Source: Aequoribacter fuscus (lineage in GTDB: Bacteria > Pseudomonadota > Gammaproteobacteria > Pseudomonadales > Halieaceae). Taken from it: a DNA stretch of 64,000 bases. Of this stretch, positions 26,292-35,327 are shown in pieces (the first letter of the stretch is position 1; each line of letters starts with the position of its first letter). The position numbers and the translations under genes are program-made. The notes under the pieces were generated by a model that searched no databases, had not been told where the DNA came from, and was given only the letters and a program-made list of their open reading frames with translations. The stretch is from assembly GCF_009910365.1 (NCBI RefSeq), contig NZ_CP036423.1, positions 186,001 through 250,000 on the forward strand, written 5' to 3'.

Positions 26292-27575
26292 ATGTCTGCC
26301 TCGGCTGCTCCGATCGAGCGAGAGCGCTTTGTCGCCGCCCTAGAACTTGCGGTAAAAGAGGGGCATCGCAACAAAGACAATGTGGGTCTTTTGCTGATTG
26401 ATCTGAGCAATCTCGCCCGTATCAATCACTCTTACGGTTTTGACCGCGGCGATGCCATTCTGAGAGAGGCCAATCAAGCTCTGCTGGGCGTGACCAAGCT
26501 GCCCGATACGGTATTTCGCATCGGCGGTCGCCAGTTTGCGTACATCCTGCCGGGCTTGAATAATCCTGCCTTTATCGCGTTAGCGTTGAACCGAGTGCAA
26601 ATGGTGCTAGAAGAAGCGCTGATGTTAGGTGACGGCGTCATGCCGATCATTGTCAAGCAGGGCGTGGCAGTGAACAAAGGTTGCGTGCTACCCGCAATGG
26701 ATATGCTGGCTGCTGCTGAGGTCTCATTGTCGGCTGCCAAGCAGGGTAAAGAGCGCAACCTTGAAGATTTACTCGGCACCGAGTTGCCGTCTGAGCAAGA
26801 CATCGAGCTCGAGCGCCTCTTTTACGAAAGTCTGCACAACAACGCCTTCCAGTTGTATTACCAGCCTAAGATTAATCTGCATACCGGTCGCCCTGACGCG
26901 GCCGAGGCTTTACTGCGTTGGCAGTTAGACGATGGCAGCTTTATCTCACCGGAGTATGCGGTCAACCTCGCAGAATCCTCGGGGCGCGGTTATGCTCTGG
27001 CGAAGTGGGTTATTCATCGCGCGATGCGTCAGGCGAAAGAGTGGCAATCCAGTATGGATGTGCAACTCGCCGTGAATATCCAAGCGAGCCTCGTTGCCAA
27101 CCCCGACCTACACGGTCTGGTGAAAGACTCGTTAGCAATATGGGGCGTCAGCTCAGATCGGTTTGCGCTTGAGATTACCGAAGGCGGCTTTATCGAAGAT
27201 AAAGAATCCGGGTTTGATAACCTGTTAAAGCTGCGAGAGCTCGGCACCACTCTATCCATTGATGACTTTGGTACAGGCTATTCCTCGTTGTCTTACTTTA
27301 AGCACATCCCCGCTGATGAGCTGAAAATTGACAAGTCATTTATTGATCATCTGATCGATGGTGGTCACGATCTCGAGCTGGTGAAGATCATGATCTACAT
27401 TGCGCATCAGTTTGGTCTGACCGTGGTGGCTGAGGGCGTTGAAGATCGTGCCACCTGCGATCTTCTGAAAGCGCTCGGTTGCGATTACATTCAGGGTTAT
27501 TATTTTTCTCGACCTTTGCCGGTCGATGCATTCGAAGCGTGGATGCGCGATAATGGCAAAAAATCCCTGATATAG
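26292..27575 (+). CDS. GGDEF(degenerate)-EAL c-di-GMP phosphodiesterase
   Basis: 427 residues, cytoplasmic, with no sensor domain. Residues 1-160 form a GGDEF fold whose active-site loop is GGRQF (78-82), so it should not make c-di-GMP. The EAL domain has all catalytic signatures: AEALLRW (E205), LEITEG, SIDDFGTGYSSL, ELKIDKSF, AEGVED and QGYYFSRP. It is therefore probably a phosphodiesterase with a GTP-sensing or structural GGDEF domain. It starts two bases after the HD-GYP stop, so both should be made together. A weak hairpin follows the stop. Confidence 0.9.
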   Translation: MSASAAPIERERFVAALELAVKEGHRNKDNVGLLLIDLSNLARINHSYGFDRGDAILREANQALLGVTKLPDTVFRIGGRQFAYILPGLNNPAFIALALNRVQMVLEEALMLGDGVMPIIVKQGVAVNKGCVLPAMDMLAAAEVSLSAAKQGKERNLEDLLGTELPSEQDIELERLFYESLHNNAFQLYYQPKINLHTGRPDAAEALLRWQLDDGSFISPEYAVNLAESSGRGYALAKWVIHRAMRQAKEWQSSMDVQLAVNIQASLVANPDLHGLVKDSLAIWGVSSDRFALEITEGGFIEDKESGFDNLLKLRELGTTLSIDDFGTGYSSLSYFKHIPADELKIDKSFIDHLIDGGHDLELVKIMIYIAHQFGLTVVAEGVEDRATCDLLKALGCDYIQGYYFSRPLPVDAFEAWMRDNGKKSLI

Positions 27576-27577
27576 AA

Positions 27578-27596
27578 GCCCGCAAACGGGCCTTTG
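27578..27596 (+). terminator. Weak intrinsic terminator after GGDEF-EAL gene
   Basis: A GCCCG-CAAA-CGGGC hairpin (27578-27591) is followed by a short CCTTT. The stem is five pairs and the T tract is short, so termination is probably partial and the LOG gene may be read through. Confidence 0.35.
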
Positions 27597-27609
27597 GACG
27601 CACTACACC

Positions 27610-28293
27610 ATGAGCCCGATCGATTTTGTCGACCCCCAATATCATTTCAGTGACGACGAGCGTCAGCGACTCGATCGCATTGAGGCAGAATTAGAGCACG
27701 GTATCCGCGAACTGCAGTCAATCGGCCCAGCTGTTACGGTATTCGGCTCGGCGCGTTCATCAGTGCAGTCATGGGAGTATGTCAGCGCTTACGCACTTGG
27801 CAAAACCTTGGCAGAGCGGGGTATTGGTGTGATTACCGGAGGTGGTCCCGGTGTGATGGAGGCCGCTAATCGCGGTGCGCTTGAAGCGGGCGGCTTGAGT
27901 GTGGGTTTAAATATTACGCTGCCCAAAGAGCAGCAACCCAACCCTTACCTGAGCATGGGGTTGGAGTTTCGTTATTTTTTCACCCGAAAATTTCTACTGA
28001 TTCGCTATGCTTTAGGCTTTGTCGCTTTTCCGGGTGGTTTTGGTACCACCGATGAGTTATTCGAGCTGTTGACGCTGATGCAGACGGGTAAGCTCGATAA
28101 GCGTCCGATTATCCTCGTGGGCACGGAATTCTTTGATCCCCTATTGCAGTTCGTCCGTGACCAAATGGTGCGTCAGCATTATGTCGGTCCCTTGGATCTC
28201 GATTTGATTACGCTGACGGATGACCTTGACGAGGTCATTACGCGGCTTTTTTGTTGTCCTCGCTTATCCAAAGCAGTAGGCGACAACAGCTAA
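27610..28293 (+). CDS. LOG family protein (cytokinin riboside monophosphate phosphoribohydrolase-like)
   Basis: 227 residues, Rossmann-type. The LOG signatures are GGGPGVMEAANRGA near residue 78 and PGGFGTTDELFE near residue 140. These proteins, often mislabelled lysine decarboxylases, cleave nucleoside monophosphates to base and ribose phosphate. The N-terminus (FVDPQYHFSDDERQRL) and VFGSARSS match the TIGR00730-like subgroup. The last ~15 residues are probably unstructured. Its role in this organism is unknown; nucleotide salvage is the likeliest. Confidence 0.88.
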   Translation: MSPIDFVDPQYHFSDDERQRLDRIEAELEHGIRELQSIGPAVTVFGSARSSVQSWEYVSAYALGKTLAERGIGVITGGGPGVMEAANRGALEAGGLSVGLNITLPKEQQPNPYLSMGLEFRYFFTRKFLLIRYALGFVAFPGGFGTTDELFELLTLMQTGKLDKRPIILVGTEFFDPLLQFVRDQMVRQHYVGPLDLDLITLTDDLDEVITRLFCCPRLSKAVGDNS

Positions 28294-28359
28294 AGCCGAT
28301 GCAGGGCTTGCAATCTGGCGATGCAAGGGTTGCAATGGGGCACAAAAAAAGGATGGACT

Positions 28360-29646
28360 ATGAGTTTAACCAATAGAATTTTACTGGCGATGGTATTGGG
28401 CATCGCCGTGGGATCACTGCTGAATTTACTGTTGAGTGCCAACGCATTGGGGGTAAGTTTTGGTGCGCTGATACAAACCTACTTAATAGACGGTGTATTT
28501 GATGTCTTGGGACGAATTTTTGTCGCCTCTCTCAAGCTTTTGGTTGTCCCTTTAGTTCTCGTTTCCCTGATCTGTGGTGCTAGCGCCTTAGGCGACAGCG
28601 CGCGCATGGGGCCTATAGCCGGTAAAACGATCGCATTCTACTTATTTACCACCGGCTTGGCGGTGACCATTGCTTTGCTGGTCGCATCGATCGTGGCGCC
28701 GGGTGAGGGTATGAATTTGCAAACGAGTGCGGAGTTTGTGCCTAAACCTGCGCCGCCATTAACCGATGTGATTGTGAATATTTTTCCAACCAACCCCGTC
28801 AAAGCCATGGCCGAAGCAAACATGCTGCAGATTATCGTGTTTGCTCTGTTGTTCGGTTACGCCATGTCACATGCCGGTGAGCCCGGTCGACGATTAGCAG
28901 GTTTTTTCCGCGATGCTGAAGCCGTGGTGATGCGTATGGTGTCACTCTTGATGGAAGTGGCACCTTACGGTGTTTTTGCTCTTTTGAGCAAACTGTTTGC
29001 TGGCATGGGTGCCTCCGCGATTCTGGATTTAGCCGGCTACTTCTTTACTCTAGCCGCTATTCTCGTATTTCATGGTCTGGTTGTTTATCCAATGCTTCTT
29101 CGCGTACTCGCGGGGCTTTCTCCGGCGGTGCTCCTTCAAAAAATGCGCCCGGTATGGGCATTTGCGTTTAGCACCTCATCGTCGGGCGCGACCATTCCGG
29201 TAACATTGCGCACGGTCGAGCACCGTTTGGGTGTGCATAACTCCGTTGCAGGTTTTACGGTCCCACTGGGAGCCACGATCAATATGGATGGCACAGCCAT
29301 CATGCAAGGCGTGGCCACGATATTCATTGCACAAGTGTATGGTATCGATTTGTCGATGGCGGCCCTTTTTGGCGTTGTGGTCACGGCTATCTTGGCCTCG
29401 ATTGGTACAGCAGGCGTACCGGGTGTGGGTTTGATTACTCTTGCACTCGTGCTCGAGCAGGCCGGTTTGCCGGTAGAGGGTATTGCCCTAATTATTGGGG
29501 TAGATCGTTTGTTGGACATGATTCGAACCGTAATTAATGTCACAGGTGATGCGGTGGCGAGTGTGGTTGTGGCAAACTCTGAGGGCCAGCTCGATCAGGA
29601 AATTTATCACGCTTCTGCAGACACGCTAGACGCTCGTGAAGCTTAG
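28360..29646 (+). CDS. Dicarboxylate/amino acid:cation symporter (DAACS, GltP/GltT-like)
   Basis: About 428 residues with eight helices and two re-entrant loops. The glutamate-transporter signatures are present: TSSSGATIPVTL (hairpin 1), MDGTAIMQGVATIF (helix 7) and STAGVPGVGL-type hairpin 2 (IGTAGVPGVGL), ending with GVDRLLDMIRTVINVTGDA. It imports glutamate, aspartate or C4-dicarboxylates with sodium or protons. I use the ATG at 28360 behind AAGGA rather than the ATG at 28321. Confidence 0.92.
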   Translation: MSLTNRILLAMVLGIAVGSLLNLLLSANALGVSFGALIQTYLIDGVFDVLGRIFVASLKLLVVPLVLVSLICGASALGDSARMGPIAGKTIAFYLFTTGLAVTIALLVASIVAPGEGMNLQTSAEFVPKPAPPLTDVIVNIFPTNPVKAMAEANMLQIIVFALLFGYAMSHAGEPGRRLAGFFRDAEAVVMRMVSLLMEVAPYGVFALLSKLFAGMGASAILDLAGYFFTLAAILVFHGLVVYPMLLRVLAGLSPAVLLQKMRPVWAFAFSTSSSGATIPVTLRTVEHRLGVHNSVAGFTVPLGATINMDGTAIMQGVATIFIAQVYGIDLSMAALFGVVVTAILASIGTAGVPGVGLITLALVLEQAGLPVEGIALIIGVDRLLDMIRTVINVTGDAVASVVVANSEGQLDQEIYHASADTLDAREA

Positions 29647-29669
29647 TATGAACAAGAAGGTTAGTAACT

Positions 29670-30320
29670 ATGTCGATTAAAGTTTCGGTGGTGCCGGTAA
29701 CCCCTTACCAGCAAAACTGCTCGATCATTCAGTGTCAAGCGACCGGTAAAGCCGCTGTTGTTGACCCAGGTGGTGACATCGATCGTATTTTGTCAGCGGC
29801 CGAGCAAATGGGCGCCACGATCGAAAAAATTATCCTAACCCATGGGCACTTGGATCATTGCGGTGTATCCGCTGAGCTGCGCGATAAACTCGAAGTACCT
29901 ATCGAGGGGCCAGAAGCCGCTGATAAGTTCTGGATTGATCAACTGCCCGACTATTGCAAACTGGCGGGTTTTCCTCATGCCGATGCATTTACACCGGATC
30001 GCTGGTTACACGACGGTGACACGGTTAACGTGGGTGAGGTTGAGCTGCAGGTCATTCACTGTCCGGGGCATACACCAGGACATGTGGTGTTCGTGAGTGA
30101 CGAAAACCGTATTGCCTGGGTGGGCGATGTGATTTTTCAGGGCTCAATCGGTCGCACTGACTTCCCCATGAGCAAGCACGATGATCTTATCCACTCCATC
30201 CGAGACAAGTTATTCCCGCTGGGCGATGACATTACCTTCGTGCCGGGTCACGGGCCAACGTCAACGTTTGGGCAAGAGCGTCAGACGAACCCTTTCGTTG
30301 CTGATTCGCGCTACGGGTAA
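29670..30320 (+). CDS. MBL-fold hydrolase, YcbL/glyoxalase II-like
   Basis: 216 residues. The metallo-beta-lactamase motif is complete: THGHLDHCG near residue 58, CPGHTPGHV, then GDVIFQGSIGRTDFP and a final VPGHGP. Length and the VTPYQQNCSII start match the YcbL class of short glyoxalase-II-like hydrolases, which lack the C-terminal domain of GloB. The probable substrate is a glutathione thioester. It is followed after five bases by a DUF2288 gene. Confidence 0.9.
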   Translation: MSIKVSVVPVTPYQQNCSIIQCQATGKAAVVDPGGDIDRILSAAEQMGATIEKIILTHGHLDHCGVSAELRDKLEVPIEGPEAADKFWIDQLPDYCKLAGFPHADAFTPDRWLHDGDTVNVGEVELQVIHCPGHTPGHVVFVSDENRIAWVGDVIFQGSIGRTDFPMSKHDDLIHSIRDKLFPLGDDITFVPGHGPTSTFGQERQTNPFVADSRYG

Positions 30321-30325
30321 GTTCG

Positions 30326-30685
30326 GTGTCTGATCAGCCCTCTTTTAATGTGCCGGATGTTGATCTGGCGAGCTTGAGTACCTCCGAGCGCGAGCAACTG
30401 CTGCAAACCGAGTTTTTAAAGCAAACTGCAAAAATGCCTTGGCGCGAGATGCAAACCTATTACGCTCGCGGCAGTGTGATTGTTGTGTCTGCAGAGCTCG
30501 ATTTGATCGAAGTCGCCGTGCAGTTAGGTTTGGATAACTCCGCTCAGTTTGCCGCGTGGATAGAGCAAGGTTTCATCGCACCCGCGACCGACGAGCAGGC
30601 GCTGGTGTGGTACGACAACGACCAACTGCTGTGGGTGACGGTGGCAGCACCGTGGGTCCTGGTGCAGCACAAAAACTTGGCTTAG
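30326..30685 (+). CDS. DUF2288 family protein
   Basis: 119 residues, cytoplasmic. The pattern KQTAKMPWREMQTYYARGSVI followed by LDLIEVAVQLGLDNSAQ (written here as two pieces, TAKMPWREMQTYYARG and LDLIEVAVQLGLDN) matches DUF2288. No function is established. The GTG at 30326 lies five bases after the upstream gene. Its TAG stop interlocks with the TAA stop of the convergent amidohydrolase in TTAG (30682-30685). Confidence 0.8.
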   Translation: MSDQPSFNVPDVDLASLSTSEREQLLQTEFLKQTAKMPWREMQTYYARGSVIVVSAELDLIEVAVQLGLDNSAQFAAWIEQGFIAPATDEQALVWYDNDQLLWVTVAAPWVLVQHKNLA

Positions 30686-32385
30686 TTGACTGGGGCGAAG
30701 CGTCCCTCGAATACAGTGCCTCGTATCTCAATCTCTTTTAGGCCAGATGCACCGACCTCATAGGGATCTTGCGCCAAAACCGTGAAGTCCGCTTTTTTGC
30801 CGACCGCTATACTGCCGATCTCGGTCTCCATACCGACTGCCCAAGCGGCATCGATGGTAATTGCACGCAGCGCGGCGTCCAGCGATACGCGTTCATTTTG
30901 CCCAGTCAGATGGCCATTAATGGTTTGTCTATTGCTCGCATTCCAAGCGAGCGTTAGCGGTCTCAGTGGCGCCATGGGTGTATCCGAATGCAAGGTAAAG
31001 GGCACGCCCAAACGTTCTAGGGTACCCAAGCGTACCATTTGCTCGGCGCGCGATGGCCCTATTTCATGCTCGCCGTAACTGTCAGACAGAATGTAATGAT
31101 AGTAGGGGTTGGCCGATACGATGACGCCAAGCGCCTTAATACGTTTGGCTTGATCAGACGTCGCGTACGCGAAATGCTCGATGGCAAAACGGTGATCTTG
31201 ACGCGGGAAGTCTGTCAGCAGTGACTCTACCAGATCCAAAGTCCGTTCGGTCGCAGCGTCGCCATTGGAATGGGCATGAAGCTGAAAGCCTGCGCGCCAA
31301 AAAACCTCGGCATATTCTTTAAGTGCGTCTTCGGGTGTGAGCCAGACACCCTCGTGTCCGTCTAAATAGCCGGGCGCTTTAAATTGCGCCAGTGCGGAAA
31401 AAATGGCGCCATCGACCATAAGCTTGAAATGATCTCGCACCGACACTTGTCCGGTGTGAGTTTGTTGCCATCGTTTGACTTGCTCTAGCGCTTGCGCCGG
31501 CGTTTTTCCCGCCTGCATAAACTTCGAAATAATCGGGGTCATGATCAGTCGTAGGGGCGCGTTGGATTGTTGCATCATCCCGCTGAGTAGCCTCAGTTCT
31601 ACGTCTGGGTCGCTGGAAATTCCCAGCCCCATGTCCACCGCGGTCGTTACTCCACCTTGATGCGCCATTTCTAGAAAGTTTTGGGTCCCGCGCATGTAGT
31701 TTTGCGGCTCGATTAAATAGCCCAAGTTGCGAAATACTGCGAACAGGCCGTTTTCCCAAAAATGCCCCTCGTCCCAATTGGCTTCGCCGTGCGCCGCCTC
31801 CGCATCGGCTTGGGTAATACCAAAGTGCTTAAGTGCGGCGGTATTGAAGATGACTTCATGAAAAGATCGTTGCCAGATAAATACGGGGCGGTCTCCAAAC
31901 CAAGCATCGAGCTCCGCGCGGCGGACATGACCGTGCCAAAGCTCGTGGTAGCCCCAAGAGCCAAAGGGTTTGGATTTATCGGCGTCGTTGGCTTCTAGCG
32001 CGATCAGTTTGCTTTTGTAATCCTCGGGTGTCAGCGCGCCGGGGAATTCGCCCGTGGGTAGGCTCCAGTCATCAGGAGCCAAGAAGGGGAGTTGTGTTAA
32101 AATCGCGGGCAGACTGGGGTGAACGTGAGGGTCGATAAAGCCCGGCATCACGGTCATATCGTCTAATTGTCGGTCAATCTTACCCCCAAAGCGGTCGACC
32201 CATGGCGTTAGGCTGGCTTCGGTGCCAACCCCGACAATCAGACCGTTTTGGACCGCCACAGCCGTGGCGCGCGGCTGCGATGGCTCCATGGTGATAATGG
32301 ATTTGGCGGTATAAATTGTGACCTCAGAGGCGTAGCTCGCCAAAGAAACAAGTAGAGCGAAGGTCGCGGTTAATAAGGTTCTCAT
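30682..32385 (-). CDS. Exported amidohydrolase, YtcJ-like
   Basis: About 567 residues with a signal peptide (MRTLLTATFALLVSLASYAS). The amidohydrolase-3 layout shows PGFIDPHVHPS (first metal ligands), the long insert with AWFGDRPVFIWQRSFHEVIFNT, later His residues in FQLHAHSNGDAA and the metal Asp in TLHSDTPM. Members hydrolyse amide bonds of diverse substrates. I use the ATG at 32385, as the upstream extension to 32457 lies in the preceding gene. It follows the D-aminoacylase-like gene by 13 bases. Confidence 0.85.
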   Translation of the reverse strand: MRTLLTATFALLVSLASYASEVTIYTAKSIITMEPSQPRATAVAVQNGLIVGVGTEASLTPWVDRFGGKIDRQLDDMTVMPGFIDPHVHPSLPAILTQLPFLAPDDWSLPTGEFPGALTPEDYKSKLIALEANDADKSKPFGSWGYHELWHGHVRRAELDAWFGDRPVFIWQRSFHEVIFNTAALKHFGITQADAEAAHGEANWDEGHFWENGLFAVFRNLGYLIEPQNYMRGTQNFLEMAHQGGVTTAVDMGLGISSDPDVELRLLSGMMQQSNAPLRLIMTPIISKFMQAGKTPAQALEQVKRWQQTHTGQVSVRDHFKLMVDGAIFSALAQFKAPGYLDGHEGVWLTPEDALKEYAEVFWRAGFQLHAHSNGDAATERTLDLVESLLTDFPRQDHRFAIEHFAYATSDQAKRIKALGVIVSANPYYHYILSDSYGEHEIGPSRAEQMVRLGTLERLGVPFTLHSDTPMAPLRPLTLAWNASNRQTINGHLTGQNERVSLDAALRAITIDAAWAVGMETEIGSIAVGKKADFTVLAQDPYEVGASGLKEIEIRGTVFEGRFAPVN

Positions 32386-32398
32386 GTACTGACGTCTC

Positions 32399-33865
32399 TT
32401 AGTTTGTGAGTGTCGTGAGCCGCTTACCGGCCGCGATAGACGATTGGATGGTGCCATCTACGACAGCCACTTGGCCATTCACAATGACCCAGTGAATACC
32501 AACAGGTGCTTCATAAGGTTTGCCGTAATCCGCTGTGGCCGCTACGGTATCTGCGTCGAATATTACGATGTCGGCATCCATACCTAGCTGGATGCGCCCT
32601 TTGCGTTTGAAGGCCGGCGCAAACGGCTCGAGCCATTGCGCTTGTTTCAGACTCATACGCGAGAGCGCATCGGATAACGTAAGAATACCTTGCTCTCGTA
32701 CATAGCGACCTAAAACCAGCGAGAAAGTGCCCGCAATATTAGGGTTGCTGAATTGCTCATGCGTGAAAGCGGGTAAGGCATCGGTTGAAATCATCATATC
32801 GGGCCAGCGAAGCGCTGTGTGCAGCCAGGGTTCTTTGACATAATGATGATTTACGGCCCCCGAGCCTTCATGCTTGGCATAGTGATTCCAGGTTTCTTCG
32901 GTCAGCCATTCGCCGGTTGCGACCCACTGGACGTCTTCATAGGTGATATCAAAAATGGCTTGCCAGTCGCGCTTACGGAAGACGTCGGCAGAAATCGAAG
33001 TGCCACCTGCCAGATAACTTAGTGTCTCGGTGGTCACGCGAACGCCATCTGCGCGGGCTTGGTCAATGGTTTTAAGCCAATCTCCCACTGAGCCCATGGC
33101 ATTGTGTGTGATATGACAAATGAATATCGCTGCCCCCGTCGATTTGGCCAGCGCCAAAACCTCGTTCAAACCGCTTGGGTCGCCCGGTAGGTTGCGCCGC
33201 ACATGCGTGAATACTGGTACGTCGTGATCGGCCGCGACTTCAAAAATCATTCGCAGCTCTTTATCGGTAACGGCATCGCGCATGTAATCAAGTAGCAGGC
33301 CGATACCTAATCCACCCTGCTTTATGCCTTGGTTCAAGTGCTGGCGAATTTCTTCTATCTGTTCGGCTGTTGCGGGCTGCTCAAACGCAGGTGAGCTCAT
33401 GCCCGCTAGGTTTCCCTGGTGAAAAAAATAGGGCTGATACTTTCCCTCGATCACTCGAATTCTTGCGGCGTAATGCCCTACCGAGGCACCAAAATTCAAG
33501 AGCGCATTATCTTTAATTGCATCGCCGTATTCGTAAACGGGGTAGGCGCCTGCTTCGGTGTCGAGTGCAGTGGTAATACCATCTAAAATATTTAGCTGCA
33601 TACCAAAAGGGGTCGGTGTGTGGGAGTGGATGTCGATAAACCCGGGGGCGACAACACGACCTTCCGCATTGATCACTCGATCAGCCTCGAGCAAATCAGT
33701 GGTCAGAGCGACGATGCGGCCATCTTGAACACCCACATTTAGCACCTTATCGGTGCGTGTTTCCGGGTCGATCACGCGGCCGCCAATAATGGCGAGATCT
33801 AAGGCTTGTGCTGGCAGTGTCGCCAACAACAAGGGCAACAGGAAATGGGTACGAATACGGTGCAT
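32399..33865 (-). CDS. Exported N-acyl-D-amino-acid deacylase-like amidohydrolase
   Basis: 488 residues with a signal peptide (HFLLPLLLATLPAQA). Metal-dependent amidohydrolase: APGFIDIHSHTPTPFG holds the HxH pair, THVRRNLPG and CHITHNAMG carry further His ligands, and STDALPAF the catalytic Asp. It resembles D-aminoacylase and dihydroorotase-type enzymes. With the following amidohydrolase it forms a pair of exported amide hydrolases. The start lies 36 bases after the M48 peptidase stop, so both may be tail genes of the large operon. Confidence 0.85.
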   Translation of the reverse strand: MHRIRTHFLLPLLLATLPAQALDLAIIGGRVIDPETRTDKVLNVGVQDGRIVALTTDLLEADRVINAEGRVVAPGFIDIHSHTPTPFGMQLNILDGITTALDTEAGAYPVYEYGDAIKDNALLNFGASVGHYAARIRVIEGKYQPYFFHQGNLAGMSSPAFEQPATAEQIEEIRQHLNQGIKQGGLGIGLLLDYMRDAVTDKELRMIFEVAADHDVPVFTHVRRNLPGDPSGLNEVLALAKSTGAAIFICHITHNAMGSVGDWLKTIDQARADGVRVTTETLSYLAGGTSISADVFRKRDWQAIFDITYEDVQWVATGEWLTEETWNHYAKHEGSGAVNHHYVKEPWLHTALRWPDMMISTDALPAFTHEQFSNPNIAGTFSLVLGRYVREQGILTLSDALSRMSLKQAQWLEPFAPAFKRKGRIQLGMDADIVIFDADTVAATADYGKPYEAPVGIHWVIVNGQVAVVDGTIQSSIAAGKRLTTLTN

Positions 33866-33901
33866 TGTGATCTCGTTATTGTCGTTATTAACGTGCGAGG
33901 C

Positions 33902-35323
33902 TTAGCGAATAATTTTAATCCAATCACCCACTCGAGGCTCACCACTGGGGTAAAGTCCATTGATTAGACGCAACTGATTTTCCGCATCAGGAATATCTAT
34001 TTGCTCGGCAAGAGATGCCAAGGTAGCTCCGCGGGGAAATTGGATAAACTCGATGAATTGACCATCGCCCACGGCCTTCTCGGTGGGATGGATCGGCCGA
34101 AAGCTCTCGATCATCGGCAAAATTAAGGCGTCACCACTATTAAAATCTTCGGCCTCACCTTCGAAGCGATACGCCAGACCGTTGTAATAAATGACCGCGA
34201 CGCGTTTGCTGATGCCTTGGGCGCTCACGATGCTGGTATAGCCCTGCAGGCCAGCCTGCTCCAGGGCTTTGCTGGCAGACAGCGCGCCGCTAACCTGCGA
34301 TTCCAGAAAAGCCTGCGGCGTCTGATCTTTAGGTTCGCGCGAAAGCGTAAGGGTCAAAGTCATGGATTTAGAGGCGTCGCTGGCGATAATCTTATCGGCA
34401 TTGGTACTTACCTTCCAGCCTTCTGGGTGTGCAAAGGTAAAGCCCAGTTTGTTGTGGTAAAAACGGTTGTCCTCGCGCTTACTCTGAATGCTTTCGCCCC
34501 ACACAAGGCCCTGCAAATGTTTGCGCAAAGGCTCTGGTGGTTCGAGCGAGCGATTTTGGACATCATCGAGCTGGCTCGCGGTGCGGATGACCTGCTGCAA
34601 GCGTTTATCGTTGCGTGGATGGGTGGAATACAGTCCATGGTAAGACCCTGTTGCCTTGCCACCGGCTTTGGCTCGTTGGTAGCGCTCTTGGTCTTTGAGG
34701 ACGCCAATAACAGCGAGCAGGGCATCGGTATCGTAGCCCGCTTTGTGCATATATCTTGCCCCTAAACTGTCGGCTTCGAGTTCCATTTCACGGCCGTAGC
34801 CCGAGATAAGTTGGGCGCCATAGGTATCAGCAGCACCGGCAAGGTCGCCGCTCCCCGTCAAGATGTAGGTCGTGACAGCCAAAACTTTACTGGTGGTTTG
34901 TGCGGTTTTTTGGCGGGCTGAATGGCGAGCGGTAACGTGACCAATCTCGTGCGCCATAACGCCTGCGAGTTCGTCCTCGGTGTCGAGATAGGCGAGCAAT
35001 CCCCGGTTGACGTATACATAGCCTCCTGGCGTGGCATATGCGTTAATTGCTGGGTTGTCGATGACCGTGAAAGTAAAATCCAAGTCTGGCATGTCACTCA
35101 CAGCGACCAGTTTTTGCCCAACTCGATTGATGTACGCCTGAAGTTCGGGATCCTCGTAAAATCCACCTTGCTCTTTTAGCTGCTCGTACATTGTCTGGCC
35201 AATTTCTTTTTCTTTGCTGGCGCTGGTAAATACGACGCTACTGCCGCCAGTGGCCGGGTTGCTTGAACAGCCGGTTATGATCAATGCCGCAGTTAAGGTC
35301 AGTAAAGCAACAAAATAAGGCAT
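33902..35323 (-). CDS. M48-family metalloprotease lipoprotein with LysM-like C-terminus
   Basis: About 473 residues. A lipobox (IITGC) follows the ATG at 35323; the longer frame to 35368 overlaps the upstream gene. The zinc motif HEIGH is followed by ELEADSLGARYM with the third ligand, as in BepA/LoiP periplasmic peptidases that degrade misassembled outer-membrane proteins. The last ~55 residues (GATLASLAEQI ... GDWIKIIR) look like a LysM-type peptidoglycan-binding fold. It starts four bases after the preceding lipoprotein gene and is the last gene of the dense operon. Confidence 0.88.
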   Translation of the reverse strand: MPYFVALLTLTAALIITGCSSNPATGGSSVVFTSASKEKEIGQTMYEQLKEQGGFYEDPELQAYINRVGQKLVAVSDMPDLDFTFTVIDNPAINAYATPGGYVYVNRGLLAYLDTEDELAGVMAHEIGHVTARHSARQKTAQTTSKVLAVTTYILTGSGDLAGAADTYGAQLISGYGREMELEADSLGARYMHKAGYDTDALLAVIGVLKDQERYQRAKAGGKATGSYHGLYSTHPRNDKRLQQVIRTASQLDDVQNRSLEPPEPLRKHLQGLVWGESIQSKREDNRFYHNKLGFTFAHPEGWKVSTNADKIIASDASKSMTLTLTLSREPKDQTPQAFLESQVSGALSASKALEQAGLQGYTSIVSAQGISKRVAVIYYNGLAYRFEGEAEDFNSGDALILPMIESFRPIHPTEKAVGDGQFIEFIQFPRGATLASLAEQIDIPDAENQLRLINGLYPSGEPRVGDWIKIIR

Positions 35324-35327
35324 GGTT

